A program made the position numbers and the translations under genes. Below the pieces are notes generated by a model, which did not search any database, was not told the DNA's origin, and saw only the letters and a program-made list of their open reading frames with translations. From NCBI RefSeq assembly GCF_025263565.1, contig NZ_CP079865.1, forward strand, positions 3,410,001-3,474,000: 64,000 nt of DNA, written 5' to 3'. This document shows, piece by piece, positions 17,921-29,764 of this stretch (position 1 is the stretch's first letter; each line of letters opens with the position of its first letter). This DNA comes from Mycobacterium sp. SMC-8. Its GTDB lineage: Bacteria > Actinomycetota > Actinomycetes > Mycobacteriales > Mycobacteriaceae.

Positions 17921-19062
17921 TTACGGCGCGACGGTGAGCCAGTCGGCGAATCCCGAGGGGTCGTGACGGCCCAGTGCGCCGTGCTCGAACAGACCCCAGC
18001 CCTCCCGCTCGGTGCCATCGGCGTCCCGGCACACCGCCCGACCGACGTGGTCGATCACGCCGAAGCCGGCCCGGCCGATGATCGCCGGGTCGTTCATGTC
18101 GTACGTCAGACGCTCGATGAAACTCTCGCCCTTCCACATCCCGTGCAGCCAGTCGGAGTCGCCGCCGTAGCCGCCGCCGACATGGATGGGCACGGCCAGC
18201 CTCGACTCGACGTCGAAATGCACCGGGCTGCCGTCCAGGGCGGTCGCCTCGATCGTGGCGCCGGTGGGGATCCGGGTGCCGGAGCGGTAGTGAATCTTGA
18301 CCCGCGGCCAGCCCAGCTGCTCAACCCGGCCGTCCTTCCAGATGCGGGTGCAGTCGTTGAGCGAGCGGAACCCGTGCGGGTCCTCCTGCATGATGATCAC
18401 GATGCCGAAGTCGTCGAACGCCATCGGCACGTACAGCCACCACATGCCCTCGAACGGCGGGTCATCGGGCCGGCCCGGCGGTTCGGCTTCGCCGACCGGC
18501 CGGATGCCCCAGGACCGGTCGCGGGTGCCGATCCATCGGGACGGGTCGACCGTGATGTCCTGACCGTCGATCGCGAGCTGACCGCTCCACGCGCCGACCT
18601 GGGCGAAGCGCTGCGCATCCAACGTCACCCGGTTGCCGCGCCGCATGATGTGCGGCTGCTCCTGCACGACGTCGAACAGCCCCTCCCAGGTGAGATCGGC
18701 GGCGATTCCCTCGGTTTCGTCGAGGATGATCCGCAGTTTGCGCAGCGGCTCGACGACCTCGACGCGGTAGTTGCCGACACGCTGGTTGAGCCGGTCGGCG
18801 TCGATGGCATCCGACAGGTGCACCGCGGTCTGGGTGTCGCCTCCTCCGCCGTATGTGCCGCTGTCGCGGCGGGAGACCAGGACGAACGCGTCCTTCACGC
18901 CGAGGTTCGGGTAGTAGCCGATGCCGGTGATCACGAAGATGTCGCCGGTGCGGTCGTGGGCGTTGAAGTACGACCGGTCATAGAAGTTGCGGTCCGAGGG
19001 CCCGGGCCAGGCGATCGGCGCAGGAACCTGGTGCACCGGGTATTCGTCCATGGGTCCGAGCA

Positions 19063-19063
<1 letters not shown>
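17921..19063 (-). CDS. Conserved mycobacterial protein, Rv3169-like, function unknown
   Basis: A 380-aa protein without transmembrane segments or a recognised catalytic motif, rich in aromatic residues and beta-strand-like stretches (DIFVITGIGYYPNLGV, MWWLYVPMAF, VKIHYRSGTRIPTG). The pattern recalls carotenoid 1,2-hydratase or lipocalin-like two-domain beta proteins, but this is a weak impression. The ATG at 19063 shares one base with the TGA of the phosphotransferase gene (TGATG), so the two are translationally coupled; the same pair occurs as Rv3168-Rv3169 in M. tuberculosis (from memory). Its role probably depends on its kinase-like partner. Confidence 0.75.
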
Positions 19064-20868
<1,805 letters not shown>

Positions 20869-20889
20869 CCGGTCCTCGAGCAGAGCGGG

Positions 20890-21675
20890 TCAGGGGGAGC
20901 TGATCTGGTCCTTATTGCGCCGGGTGACCGCGCTGAACCGGTCGCCCAGGCCTTCGAGATCTTGCGAATCGCGGTGCTGGGCGAACGCGATCTTCTCCTC
21001 GGCCGCCAGCGCCGGCTCGGTCACCGCGGCAGCCCCCGTCGTGTAGATCTCCTTGAGGCTGCGCATCGTCGGCGCCGGCACCTCCGCGATCTGCGCGGCC
21101 AGCTCGACAGCCCGGCCGAGCAGATGCTCGTGCGGCACCACTTCGGTGACCAGCCCGATGCGTTCGGCGCGTGCCGCGTCGACCACCTCTCCGGTCATCG
21201 ACAGCCGCCGCGCCATCGCCGCCCCGACCAGGTGCGGCAGCCGCGCCGTCATCCCGCCGCCGGGCAGGATCCCGACCCGCGCGTGGGTGTCGGCGAACAC
21301 CGCACGCTCAGAGGCGATCAGGAAGTCGCACCCGAGCGCCATCTCCAGCCCACCGGTGAACGTCGCGCCGTTGATCGCGCCCACCACCGGGGTGCGCATC
21401 TGCGCCACCGCCGCGATGCAGCTCTGCGAACGGAACTCGGAGAAGTATGAAAGTCCGTCGCGCGCAGCCTCTTTGAGGTCCACCCCGGCGCAGAATGCCG
21501 GGTCGGCGCCCGTCAGCACGACCGCGCGCACGGTATCGTCGGCGTCCGCTGACGTCAGGGCCGCGTAGGAGGCGCGGATCAGATCGCGGCTCAGTGCGTT
21601 CTGGGCAGCCGGGCGGTTCAGGGTGAGCACCCGCACGCCGTCGTGGTCGGCGGTCAACACCAGCTCAGACGTCAT
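20890..21675 (-). CDS. Enoyl-CoA hydratase/isomerase-family protein
   Basis: A 261-aa crotonase-fold protein. Present are LNRPAAQNALS, the oxyanion-hole segment FCAGVDLKEA and GATFTGGLEMALGCDFL with one catalytic Glu (about residue 111). At the position of the second catalytic Glu of classical hydratases (FGQPE in the rat enzyme) it has FADTH, so His (about 131) replaces Glu. The activity may therefore be other than classical hydration, for example an isomerase or hydrolase; FADTHARVG is, as I recall, common in actinobacterial paralogues. It lies 13 bp after nuoN on the same strand and may be the last gene of the nuo transcript. Confidence 0.82.
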   Translation of the reverse strand: MTSELVLTADHDGVRVLTLNRPAAQNALSRDLIRASYAALTSADADDTVRAVVLTGADPAFCAGVDLKEAARDGLSYFSEFRSQSCIAAVAQMRTPVVGAINGATFTGGLEMALGCDFLIASERAVFADTHARVGILPGGGMTARLPHLVGAAMARRLSMTGEVVDAARAERIGLVTEVVPHEHLLGRAVELAAQIAEVPAPTMRSLKEIYTTGAAAVTEPALAAEEKIAFAQHRDSQDLEGLGDRFSAVTRRNKDQISSP

Positions 21676-21688
21676 GGCTACGTTCGTA

Positions 21689-23254
21689 TCAGAAGAACCG
21701 GTCCGCCGAGTTCGCCAGGTCCAGCAACGGCTGAGGCAGCGCGCCCAACGCGAACGTCACAGCCGCGGTGACGGTCACCACCGCTGTGGTCAGCGCACTG
21801 GGCACCACCGCGACCGGCGCGTCGTCGGGGCGGTCGGTGAAGAACATCAGCACGATCACCCGTACGTAGAAGTATGCGGCGATCGCGCTGGCGATCACCC
21901 CGACGACCACCAGCGGTATCGCCCCGCCTTCGCCGGCGGCCTTGAACACCGCGAACTTGCTGACGAACCCGCTCGTCAACGGGATCCCGGCGAACGCCAA
22001 GAGGAACAACGCGAAAACGATACCGACCACCGGGTAGCGCTTACCCAGCCCGGCCCAGCGCTCCAACGCGCTGTCCTCTTCGCCGTCGGCGTCGCGGACC
22101 AGACCGACCACCGCGAATGCGCCCACGGTGGAAAAACCGTAGGCGAACAGATAGAACAACGTCGACGACAGCCCGGCTTCGTTGCCGGCGATCACACCGG
22201 TCAGGATGAAGCCGCTGTGCGCGACCGCCGAGTACGCGAGCATCCGTTTGACATCGTTCTGGGTGACCGCGGTGACAGTGCCCACCACCATCGTCAGGAT
22301 CGCGATCGCCCACAGCACCGGGCGCCAGTCGTCGCGTAGCTCAGGCACCGCGACATAGAACAGTCGCAGCATCGCACCGAACGCCGCGATCTTGGTCGCG
22401 GCCGCCATGAACGCGGTGATCGGGGTAGGCGCCCCCTGGTACACGTCGGGGATCCACGAATGGAACGGCACTGCACCGACCTTGAACAACACGCCGACCA
22501 GCAGCAACGCGACCCCGAGCAGTGCCAGCGACGTCTTGCCGGACCCAGACGCCACCGCATCGGCGATGCCCTGCAGGTTCAGAGTGCCGGCGTACCCGTA
22601 CAGCATGGCCGCGCCGTACAGGAAGAACGCCGACGAGAAGGCGCCCAGCAGAAAGTACTTCAGCGACGACTCCTGCGAGAGCAGGCGTCGCCGGCGAGCC
22701 AGCCCGCACAGCAGGTACAGCGGAAGAGACAACACCTCCAGCGCGATGAACATCGTCAACAGATCGTTGGCAGCGGGGAACAACAGCATGCCGCCCACCG
22801 CGAACATCGTCAGCGGGAAAACCTCGGTCTGGACCACACCCGCTCTGGTGGCCAGTTTCTCGGCGACACTGCCCGCGACCGCGGAGGCCTGTGGTGTGAA
22901 CGCTTCCAACCCCCGGGACTCACTGCCGGCCGACGCCTTCTGGCGTTCACCGATCAGCAGGATGCCCAACACTCCGACGAGCAGGATGGTGCCCTGCAGG
23001 AACAGTGCGGGCCTGTCGACGGCGATCGCACCCATCACCGCCTCAGAACCGTTTCCGTCGGGCAGGTCCTGCGCGACGAGCAGAACTGCGGCGAACGCCG
23101 CGACCAGTCCGGCGAGGCTCAGCGCCACCTGCGCGGGATAGCGCAGTCGGCGCGGAAGCAGCGCTTCAGCCAGCACGCCGAGCACCGCTGCGGCAAGCAC
23201 GATCAGCATCGGGGAGACCAGGCCGTATTCGACCGTCGGGGTCGGGATGTTCAT
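21689..23254 (-). CDS. nuoN: NADH-quinone oxidoreductase subunit N
   Basis: A 521-aa membrane subunit of the complex I proton-pumping arm, with about 14 helices in antiporter-like arrangement. Characteristic stretches are ALEVLSLPLYLLCGLARRR, PFHSWIPDVYQGAPTP with the quinone/proton-path Lys region, NDVKRMLAYSAVAHSGFI and AGIPLTSGFVSKFAVF. The ATG overlaps the nuoM stop by 4 bp (ATGA). It is the last structural nuo gene, followed closely by an enoyl-CoA hydratase-family gene. Confidence 0.97.
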   Translation of the reverse strand: MNIPTPTVEYGLVSPMLIVLAAAVLGVLAEALLPRRLRYPAQVALSLAGLVAAFAAVLLVAQDLPDGNGSEAVMGAIAVDRPALFLQGTILLVGVLGILLIGERQKASAGSESRGLEAFTPQASAVAGSVAEKLATRAGVVQTEVFPLTMFAVGGMLLFPAANDLLTMFIALEVLSLPLYLLCGLARRRRLLSQESSLKYFLLGAFSSAFFLYGAAMLYGYAGTLNLQGIADAVASGSGKTSLALLGVALLLVGVLFKVGAVPFHSWIPDVYQGAPTPITAFMAAATKIAAFGAMLRLFYVAVPELRDDWRPVLWAIAILTMVVGTVTAVTQNDVKRMLAYSAVAHSGFILTGVIAGNEAGLSSTLFYLFAYGFSTVGAFAVVGLVRDADGEEDSALERWAGLGKRYPVVGIVFALFLLAFAGIPLTSGFVSKFAVFKAAGEGGAIPLVVVGVIASAIAAYFYVRVIVLMFFTDRPDDAPVAVVPSALTTAVVTVTAAVTFALGALPQPLLDLANSADRFF

Positions 23255-24831
23255 CGCGCCGGGCCTTCCGCCATCCGGGGTGTCGGGTCGGGTCGGTCGA
23301 TCGTGGTCAGCGTGTGCGTTACCGCAGGGTTGATCACGTCGAGTGCCGGTTTCGGATACACCCCGAGCACCAGCAGCAGCGCGATCAGCGGTGCCACCAC
23401 GGCGATCTCACGCGGCACCAGATCGCGGATCCTGTGCTCACCCTCGGCGAGCACCGCCGGGGGTGGGCCGGTCATCATGCGCTGGTACATCCACAAGACG
23501 TAGATCGCCGAAAGCACAAGTGCGCTCGCGGCCAGGACAGCAAATACCGGGTACCGCGTGAAAGTGCCGATCAGCACCAGGAACTCGCTGATGAACGGCG
23601 CCAACCCGGGCAGCGACAACGTCGCGAGCCCGGCGATCAGGAACGTGCCCGCCAGCACCGGCGCCAGCTTCTGCACGCCGCCGTAGGCGTCGATGAGCCG
23701 GGATCCCCGGCGCGACACCAGGAAACCGGCGATTAGGAACAGCGCCGCGGTGGAGATGCCGTGGTTGACCATGTACAGCGTGGACCCGGACTGCCCCTGG
23801 GTGGTCATCACGAAGATGCCCAGGATGATGAATCCGAAGTGGGAGATCGAGGAGTAGGCGATCAGCCGCATGACGTCGGTCTGACCGATCGCCACAACCG
23901 CACCGTAGACGATGCCGATCACCGCCAGCGTGATGATCACTGGGCTGAAATACGTTGCCGAGTCCGGGAAAAGCGGCAGGCAGTAGCGGATCATCCCGAA
24001 CGTGCCGACCTTGTCCATGATCGCCATCATCAGGACCGCACTGGCCGGGGTCGCCTCCACCGCCGCGTCGGGCAGCCAGCGGTGAAAGGGCCACAGCGGC
24101 GCCTTGACCGCGAACGCGAACATGAACCCGCCGAACAGCAGGTGCATCACCGCCGGGTTGACGACGAACTCACCGCTCGCGACCGCCGCGACGATCGCGC
24201 GGAAGTCGAAGGTGCCCGCCTCGAACGCGTCGCTGCCCGCCGTCGCGACATAGAGGCCGACCACCGCGGCGAGCATGATCAGGCCGCCGAACAGGTTGTA
24301 CAGCAGGAACTTCACCGCGGCTCTGCTCCGCTGCCGGCCGCCGAAGCCGCCGATGAGGAAGTACATCGGGATCAGCATCGCCTCGAAGAACACGTAGAAC
24401 AGCAAGATGTCCAGCGACACCAACGAGATCAGCACCATGCCGTCGACGGCCAGCGTCAGTGCGAAGTAGATGTGCACCGACCTGCCGCCCCAGCTCAGCT
24501 CGTCGCCGGCGTCGTGCCATCCGGCGACGATCAGCAGCGGAAGCAACACCGCGGTCAGCACCACCAGAGCCAGTGCGATGCCGTCGACGCCGAGGATGTA
24601 GCCGGTGCCGAACGACGGTATCCACCGGTAGTTCTCGACGAACTGGAACTGCTCGCCGGCCGGGTCGAAGCCGACCGCGATCACCGCCGCGACGGCCAGC
24701 ACGATCAGCGACACCGCCAGCGCAACCCACTTCGCCAGGGAGCGCGCCGCGGCCGGCAATACCAGTACCAGCACCGCGCCCACCATCGGCACGGCCCACA
24801 GCACGGTCAGCAACGGAAGCGACGTCACCAC
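23251..24831 (-). CDS. nuoM: NADH-quinone oxidoreductase subunit M
   Basis: A 526-aa antiporter-like membrane subunit. It has the channel Glu region ([20 protein letters not shown]), [38 protein letters not shown] and [13 protein letters not shown], all standard for NuoM. It overlaps nuoL by 7 bp at its start and nuoN by 4 bp at its end, within the continuous nuo operon. Confidence 0.97.
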   Translation of the reverse strand: MVTSLPLLTVLWAVPMVGAVLVLVLPAAARSLAKWVALAVSLIVLAVAAVIAVGFDPAGEQFQFVENYRWIPSFGTGYILGVDGIALALVVLTAVLLPLLIVAGWHDAGDELSWGGRSVHIYFALTLAVDGMVLISLVSLDILLFYVFFEAMLIPMYFLIGGFGGRQRSRAAVKFLLYNLFGGLIMLAAVVGLYVATAGSDAFEAGTFDFRAIVAAVASGEFVVNPAVMHLLFGGFMFAFAVKAPLWPFHRWLPDAAVEATPASAVLMMAIMDKVGTFGMIRYCLPLFPDSATYFSPVIITLAVIGIVYGAVVAIGQTDVMRLIAYSSISHFGFIILGIFVMTTQGQSGSTLYMVNHGISTAALFLIAGFLVSRRGSRLIDAYGGVQKLAPVLAGTFLIAGLATLSLPGLAPFISEFLVLIGTFTRYPVFAVLAASALVLSAIYVLWMYQRMMTGPPPAVLAEGEHRIRDLVPREIAVVAPLIALLLVLGVYPKPALDVINPAVTHTLTTIDRPDPTPRMAEGPAR

Positions 24832-26726
24832 AGATTCACCGCCAGGATCGTCGCGGCGACGAGGACCGCGCCGGCCAACATGGACAACGCATAGGACCGC
24901 GCGAACCCGGTCTGCAGCAGGCGCAGCCCCGAGGAGAACCGTGAAACCCCGGCCGCAAGCCCGCTCGCCGCACCATCGACGGCGTCGTCGTCGAGCTCAA
25001 CCAGGCCACGGGTGAAGGTCCACCCGGGCCGCATCAACACCTTTTCGTTGAACGCGTCCCCATAGAGGTCCTGGCGGGCCGCCACCGTGAGCGCCGTGCC
25101 CGCAGGCACCTGCCCGGGAACGGCCTTGGCGCCGTACATCCGGTACGCGACTGCGACGCCCACGGCCACCACCGACAGCACGATCACGGTCACCACCCAC
25201 ACCGGCATGACATGGTGGATCTCGCCGGAGCCGACCACCGGTTCGAGCCAGTGCTCCAGGGCGCCGCCGACCGCCAGCGCGCCGCCGGCGGTCACCGAGC
25301 CGATCGCCAGCACGATCATCGGCAAGGTCATCACCGCGGGCGCCTCATGGGGATGCAATCCCGGTCCTTCCCCGGTCGCCTCGTTCGCCCAGCGCCTCTC
25401 GCCGAAGAACGTCATCAGCATCACCCGGGTCATGTAGAACGCGGTGATCCCGGCACCGAGAATCGTTGCGCCACCGAGAAGTACGCCCTTGATGCCGCCG
25501 GCGCCGAGCGCGACCTCGATGATGCCGTCCTTGGAGAAGAACCCGGCCAGCGGTGGAATGCCGATGATCGCCAGATAGCCCAGACCGAACGTGACGAACG
25601 TGATCGGCAGCGCCTTGCGGAGTCCGCCATAGCGGCGCATGTTCACCTCGTCGTCCATCGCGTGCATCACCGAACCCGCACCGAGGAACAGCCCCGCCTT
25701 GAAGAAGCCGTGCGTGAGCAGGTGCATGATCGCGAACGCGTAGCCGGCCGGGCCCAGCCCGGCCGCCAGCACCATGTAGCCGATCTGGCTCATCGTCGAC
25801 GCGGCCAGCGCCTTCTTGATGTCGTCCTTGGCGCAACCGATCACCGCGCCGAACAGCAAGGTGACCGCGCCGACCACCACGACGGCAGTCTGCGCGTGCG
25901 GGGCGAGGTCGAAGACCGGGCCCGAACGCACGATCAGATACACCCCTGCGGTCACCATCGTGGCCGCGTGGATCAGCGCCGACACCGGCGTCGGACCCTC
26001 CATCGCGTCACCGAGCCAGGACTGCAGCGGCACCTGCGCCGACTTTCCGCACGCCGCCAGCAACAGTGCCAGGCCGATCGCGGTCAACGTGCCCTCGCCG
26101 AGTCGCGGTGCGGCGTCGAATACCGCGGTGAACGACAGGGCGCCGACCGCGCTGAACATGATCATCATTGCGACGGCGAGTCCGATGTCGCCGACCCGGT
26201 TGACGACGAACGCCTTCTTGGCCGCCGTCGCCGCCGACGGCTTGTGCGACCAGAACCCGATCAACAAATACGACGCGAGCCCCACTCCCTCCCAACCCAT
26301 ATACAGGCCGAGGTAGTTGTCCGCGAGCACCAGCAACAGCATCGCGGCGACGAACAGATTGAGGTAAGCGAAGAAACGTCGCCGGCCGGGATCGCCTTTC
26401 ATGTAGCCGATCGAGTAGATGTGGATCAACGATCCGACACCGGTGATCAACAGCGCGAAACACATGGACAGCTGGTCCAGTTGCAGCCCGAAGTCCACCC
26501 GCAACTCACCGACCGCCACCCAGCTGAACAGGGTCTCGCGGGACATCCGCTGCTCGCCGTCACGGCCGAGCATGTCGGCGAACAGCACTGCCGCGCAGAC
26601 GAAAGACGCGACCGAGGCCGCGGTGCCCAGCAGGTGACCCCACCGGTCCGAGCGTCTGCCGGTCAGCAGCAGGATCACCGCACCGGCCAGCGGCAGGGCG
26701 ATCAGCAACCACACTGGTGTCGTCAT
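24825..26726 (-). CDS. nuoL: NADH-quinone oxidoreductase subunit L
   Basis: A 633-aa membrane subunit, the largest antiporter-like part, with its long C-terminal lateral helix. Motifs are [56 protein letters not shown] and [14 protein letters not shown]. The ATG at 26726 lies only 7 bases after the stop of the fifth mini-ORF of the upstream repeat array, which bridges nuoK and nuoL. The rest of the operon has overlaps or gaps of under 20 bp, so the array takes the place of a normal junction. Confidence 0.97.
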   Translation of the reverse strand: MTTPVWLLIALPLAGAVILLLTGRRSDRWGHLLGTAASVASFVCAAVLFADMLGRDGEQRMSRETLFSWVAVGELRVDFGLQLDQLSMCFALLITGVGSLIHIYSIGYMKGDPGRRRFFAYLNLFVAAMLLLVLADNYLGLYMGWEGVGLASYLLIGFWSHKPSAATAAKKAFVVNRVGDIGLAVAMMIMFSAVGALSFTAVFDAAPRLGEGTLTAIGLALLLAACGKSAQVPLQSWLGDAMEGPTPVSALIHAATMVTAGVYLIVRSGPVFDLAPHAQTAVVVVGAVTLLFGAVIGCAKDDIKKALAASTMSQIGYMVLAAGLGPAGYAFAIMHLLTHGFFKAGLFLGAGSVMHAMDDEVNMRRYGGLRKALPITFVTFGLGYLAIIGIPPLAGFFSKDGIIEVALGAGGIKGVLLGGATILGAGITAFYMTRVMLMTFFGERRWANEATGEGPGLHPHEAPAVMTLPMIVLAIGSVTAGGALAVGGALEHWLEPVVGSGEIHHVMPVWVVTVIVLSVVAVGVAVAYRMYGAKAVPGQVPAGTALTVAARQDLYGDAFNEKVLMRPGWTFTRGLVELDDDAVDGAASGLAAGVSRFSSGLRLLQTGFARSYALSMLAGAVLVAATILAVNLW

Positions 26727-26733
26727 CCGTGCC

Positions 26734-26898
26734 TCAGTGCTCTCTCTTCTTCGCGCAGGCGCTCATCAGTGCTCTCTCTTGTTCGCGCAGGCGCTCATCA
26801 GTGCTCTCTCTTCTTCGCGCAGGCGCTCACTGGTGCTCTCTCTTCTTCGCGCAGGCGCTCATCAGTGCTCTCTCTTCTTCGCGCAGGCGCTCATCAGT
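26734..26898 (-). repeat. Tandem array of five 32-bp units, chain of mini-ORFs between nuoK and nuoL
   Basis: Five units at 26739-26770, 26771-26802, 26803-26834, 26835-26866 and 26867-26898; units 1, 4 and 5 are identical, unit 2 has one change and unit 3 two. On the minus strand each unit encodes [10 protein letters not shown] and a stop. Mini-ORF starts are 26894, 26862, 26830, 26798 and 26766. The first start shares a base with the nuoK stop (TGATG), and most later junctions are also TGATG. In the diverged unit the start is GTG, yet stop and start still overlap as GTGA, the preceding peptide gaining one Gln. The last stop is 7 bases before nuoL. A purine tract (GAAGAAGAGAGAG) before each start could serve as ribosome-binding site. 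The element is MIRU-like in logic, not in sequence as far as I can tell. Confidence 0.9.
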
Positions 26899-27193
26899 GC
26901 TTCAGCAGGTTGGCCGCGTCGACGCTGGCGGAGCGCCGGGTCCGGAAGATGGTCATGATGATCGCCAGCCCGATCACGACCTCGCAGGCGGCGACCACCA
27001 TCGTGAAGAACGCGACCACCTGGCCGTCGAGTTGGCCGTGGAGGCGGGCGAACGCGACGAAGGCGAGGTTCGCGGCATTGAGCATCAACTCGACGCACAT
27101 GAACATCACGATGGCGTTGCGCCGCAACAGCACTCCCGCCGCGCCGATGGTAAACAACAGCGCGGACAGATACAGGTAATGGTCGGGACTCAT
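26894..27193 (-). CDS. nuoK: NADH-quinone oxidoreductase subunit K
   Basis: A 99-aa three-helix membrane subunit (MrpC-like), with [20 protein letters not shown], the conserved Glu of helix 2 in [13 protein letters not shown] and the helix-3 Glu in [11 protein letters not shown]. The ATG overlaps the nuoJ stop (ATGA) and is served by AAAGGA inside the nuoJ tail. The TGA shares its A with the ATG of the first mini-ORF of the repeat array. Confidence 0.97.
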   Translation of the reverse strand: MSPDHYLYLSALLFTIGAAGVLLRRNAIVMFMCVELMLNAANLAFVAFARLHGQLDGQVVAFFTMVVAACEVVIGLAIIMTIFRTRRSASVDAANLLKH

Positions 27194-28002
27194 CGGGTCT
27201 CGTCCTTTACGAAACGCTCATCGGTGACATGCTCTTCGCGCAAGCGCTCATCGGTGACATGCTCTTCGCGCAAGCGCTCATCGGTGACATGCTCTTCGCG
27301 CAAGCGCTCATCGGTCGGGACCGGGCGTACCTGAAGGATGGCGCTTACCGACAGTTCCGACCCAGACCCGTCCGGCAGACGGGCCGGAACATCCACGGCG
27401 TTGTGCCGGGCGTATACACCGGGGTTGGGCAGTGTCGTCGGGTGCGCGCCCGGCGCGAAACGTTCGATGGCCAACTCGCGCTGAGTCTTGCGCCGCTGGA
27501 AGCGTTCCCGGTGGGTCAGCACCATCGCGCCGAGTGCCGCGGTGATCAGCAGCGCGCCGGTCAATTCGAACGCCCACAGGTACCGGGTGAAGATCAGCGC
27601 CGCCAGACCCTCGACGTTACCGTTGCCGTTCGCCTCGTCGAGTCCGACGAAACCGGTGGAAGCGACGTTGCCGATGCCGGCCACCAGCAGCACCCCGAAG
27701 CCCAGGCCGACCGCGATGGCCGCGACCCGTTGTCCGCGCAGCGTCTCCACCAACGATTCTGCCGAGTCCACGCCGATGAGCATCAGCACGAACAGGAAGA
27801 GCATCATGACCGCGCCGGTGTACACCACGATCTGAACCACGCCGAGAAAGGGTGCGCCCTGGGCGATGTACAGCACAGCGAGCGCAATCATGGTGGTGGC
27901 CAGCGAGATCGCCGAGTACACGGCCTTGCGCGCGGCGACGACGCCGAGCGCGCCGGCCACCGACACGCCCGCAAGCACCCAGAACAGCACCGCCTCACCC
28001 AT
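27190..28002 (-). CDS. nuoJ: NADH-quinone oxidoreductase subunit J with repeat-derived C-terminal tail
   Basis: A 270-aa membrane subunit with five helices ([37 protein letters not shown] with the conserved pi-bulge region, and so on). The cytoplasmic tail after about residue 165 is hydrophilic, as in other mycobacterial NuoJ. Its last part consists of three copies of the decapeptide [10 protein letters not shown] made by an in-frame 30-bp DNA repeat, then [10 protein letters not shown]. The repeat is the same family as the mini-ORF arrays but is read here in a different frame and extends the protein. M. tuberculosis NuoJ is slightly shorter (about 262 aa, from memory), so the tail is dispensable in length. 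Confidence 0.95.
   Translation of the reverse strand: MGEAVLFWVLAGVSVAGALGVVAARKAVYSAISLATTMIALAVLYIAQGAPFLGVVQIVVYTGAVMMLFLFVLMLIGVDSAESLVETLRGQRVAAIAVGLGFGVLLVAGIGNVASTGFVGLDEANGNGNVEGLAALIFTRYLWAFELTGALLITAALGAMVLTHRERFQRRKTQRELAIERFAPGAHPTTLPNPGVYARHNAVDVPARLPDGSGSELSVSAILQVRPVPTDERLREEHVTDERLREEHVTDERLREEHVTDERFVKDETR
27211..27315 (-). repeat. Tandem array of 30-bp units inside the 3' end of nuoJ
   Basis: Units at 27211-27240 (diverged end), 27241-27270, 27271-27300 and a partial copy at 27301-27315. The minus-strand core ATGAGCGCTTGCGCGAAGAG is shared with the other arrays, but the period is 30, a multiple of three, so it stays open in every frame it enters. In the nuoJ frame it gives [10 protein letters not shown] repeats; in the ATGAGC frame it gives a continuous [10 protein letters not shown] repeat that ends at a TAA before nuoK. 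The unit next to nuoK has changed to carry AAAGGA, the likely nuoK ribosome-binding site. Confidence 0.9.
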
Positions 28003-28011
28003 GTCCGCTCC

Positions 28012-28536
28012 TCAACTGCTGTCCCGGGCGACGGGCCCGACGTTGCCGAGGTAGTAGTCGTCGTCGGTGCTGCCGGGCGCCATCGGGTGTGGCGGAGGCT
28101 CCATGCCGGGTTCCAGCGGGGCCAGCAGCTTGTCCTTGCCGTAGATCAGATCAGTGCGGTTGTCGTCGGCCATCTCGTAGTCGTTGGTCATCGTCAGCGC
28201 CCGGGTCGGGCACGCCTCGATGCACAAGCCGCATCCGATGCACCGCAGATAGTTGATCTGGTAAACCCGGCCATATCGCTCGCCGGGAGAGAACCGTTCG
28301 TCTTCGGTGTTGTCGGCGCCCTCGACGAAGATCGCGTCGGCCGGGCAGGCCCATGCGCACAGCTCACACCCGATGCACTTCTCCAGGCCGTCGGGGTAGC
28401 GGTTGAGTTGATGCCGGCCGTGGTAGCGCTTGGCAACAGGACCGGGCTTTTCCGGGTACTCCTCGGTCACCGGTTTCTTAAACATCGAGCCGAAGGTGAC
28501 TCCGAAACCTGCGACCGCGTCGAGGAACTTAGGCAT
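28012..28536 (-). CDS. nuoI: NADH-quinone oxidoreductase subunit I
   Basis: A 174-aa ferredoxin-type subunit carrying clusters N6a and N6b, with two 8-residue-spaced motifs [12 protein letters not shown] and [12 protein letters not shown]. The hydrophilic C-terminal tail of about 45 residues is typical of actinobacteria. The ATG at 28536 overlaps the nuoH stop by 8 bp and gives [10 protein letters not shown]; longer in-frame starts would only add nuoH-shadow sequence. Confidence 0.97.
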   Translation of the reverse strand: MPKFLDAVAGFGVTFGSMFKKPVTEEYPEKPGPVAKRYHGRHQLNRYPDGLEKCIGCELCAWACPADAIFVEGADNTEDERFSPGERYGRVYQINYLRCIGCGLCIEACPTRALTMTNDYEMADDNRTDLIYGKDKLLAPLEPGMEPPPHPMAPGSTDDDYYLGNVGPVARDSS

Positions 28537-29764
28537 CCGCACTCTCCTTGCGACGGTCCTTGGCGGGCAGCGGGGGCACCGGGTAGGCGCCGCCCCCGGC
28601 CGGTGGGACGGGTTCACGGCGACTCCGTGTGGCGCGCCTTCGCCGTCCGCCCACCAGCACCAGCGGCAGGGCCGCGACGACCGCAACACCGATCAGGGCG
28701 GTGGTCCAGGTCTGCACGCCCTGGTCGAGCAGTGCGCGGGTGGTCGCCACGATGACGATCCAGCCCAGCGACACCGGGATCAGGATCTTCCACCCCAGCG
28801 CCATGAACTGGTCGTAGCGCATCCGCGGGAGGGTGGCGCGCAACCACATGAAGAAGAACAGGAACAGCCACACCTTGGCGGTGAACCACAGCACCGGCCA
28901 CCAGCCGCTGTTGGCTCCCTCCCAGAGGCTGATCGGGAACGGAGCCCGCCAGCCGCCGAGGAACAGCGTGGTGGCCAGCGCGGACACCGTCGTCATGTTC
29001 ACGTATTCGGCCAGCATGAACATCGCGAACTTCAGCGAGGAGTACTCGGTGTGGAATCCGCCGACGAGTTCACCCTCCGCTTCGGGAAGGTCGAAAGGTG
29101 CGCGGTTGGTCTCGCCGACCATGGCAGTCAGGTAGACCAGGAATGACGGCAACAGCAGGACGACGAACCACGTGTCGTTCTGCGCCGCGACGATGCCGGA
29201 GGTCGACATCGTGCCCGCATAGATGAACACGGCGACGAACGACAGCGCCATGGCGATCTCGTAGGAGATCACCTGCGCCGTCGAGCGCAGCCCGCCCAGC
29301 AGCGGATACACCGACCCCGACGCCCAGCCGGCCAGCACGATGCCGTACACCCCGATCGAGGTCACCGCCAGGATGTAGAGCACTGCGACCGGCAGATCCG
29401 TCAACTGCAGTGCGGTGCGGTGGCCGAACACCGACACCTCGCCGCCGAGCGGGATCACCGCGAACGCCATGAATGCCGGGATCACCGCGATCACCGGGGC
29501 CGCCAGATAGATGCCCTTGTCGACCCCGGCGGGGACAAGTCCCTCTTTGAGCGCGAGCTTCACGCCGTCGGCCAGCGACTGCAACAGGCCACGCGGACCG
29601 ACGCGGTTCGGACCGAGGCGCATCTGCATGCGTCCCAAGATCTTTCGCTCGATCAGGATCGCGGCGAGCACGGTCAGAACCAGGAACCCGAAGATGCCGA
29701 CTGCCTTACCGACCATCAGCCACCACGGATCGTGCCCGAACAGTGTGGGGTCGGGGTAGGTCAT
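28529..29764 (-). CDS. nuoH: NADH-quinone oxidoreductase subunit H
   Basis: A 411-aa membrane subunit next to the quinone site. Conserved parts are [54 protein letters not shown] (the acidic loop lining the quinone chamber) and [10 protein letters not shown]. The C-terminal tail after about residue 350 is basic and Pro-rich, as in other mycobacterial NuoH. It overlaps nuoG by 4 bp. Confidence 0.97.
   Translation of the reverse strand: MTYPDPTLFGHDPWWLMVGKAVGIFGFLVLTVLAAILIERKILGRMQMRLGPNRVGPRGLLQSLADGVKLALKEGLVPAGVDKGIYLAAPVIAVIPAFMAFAVIPLGGEVSVFGHRTALQLTDLPVAVLYILAVTSIGVYGIVLAGWASGSVYPLLGGLRSTAQVISYEIAMALSFVAVFIYAGTMSTSGIVAAQNDTWFVVLLLPSFLVYLTAMVGETNRAPFDLPEAEGELVGGFHTEYSSLKFAMFMLAEYVNMTTVSALATTLFLGGWRAPFPISLWEGANSGWWPVLWFTAKVWLFLFFFMWLRATLPRMRYDQFMALGWKILIPVSLGWIVIVATTRALLDQGVQTWTTALIGVAVVAALPLVLVGGRRRRATRSRREPVPPAGGGAYPVPPLPAKDRRKESADA

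Noticed and set aside
26739..27310. Long plus-strand reading frames across the nuo repeats giving Ser/Leu/Arg-rich proteins
   Set aside because: They arise only from the repeats read backwards and the antisense of nuoK, nuoJ and nuoL.
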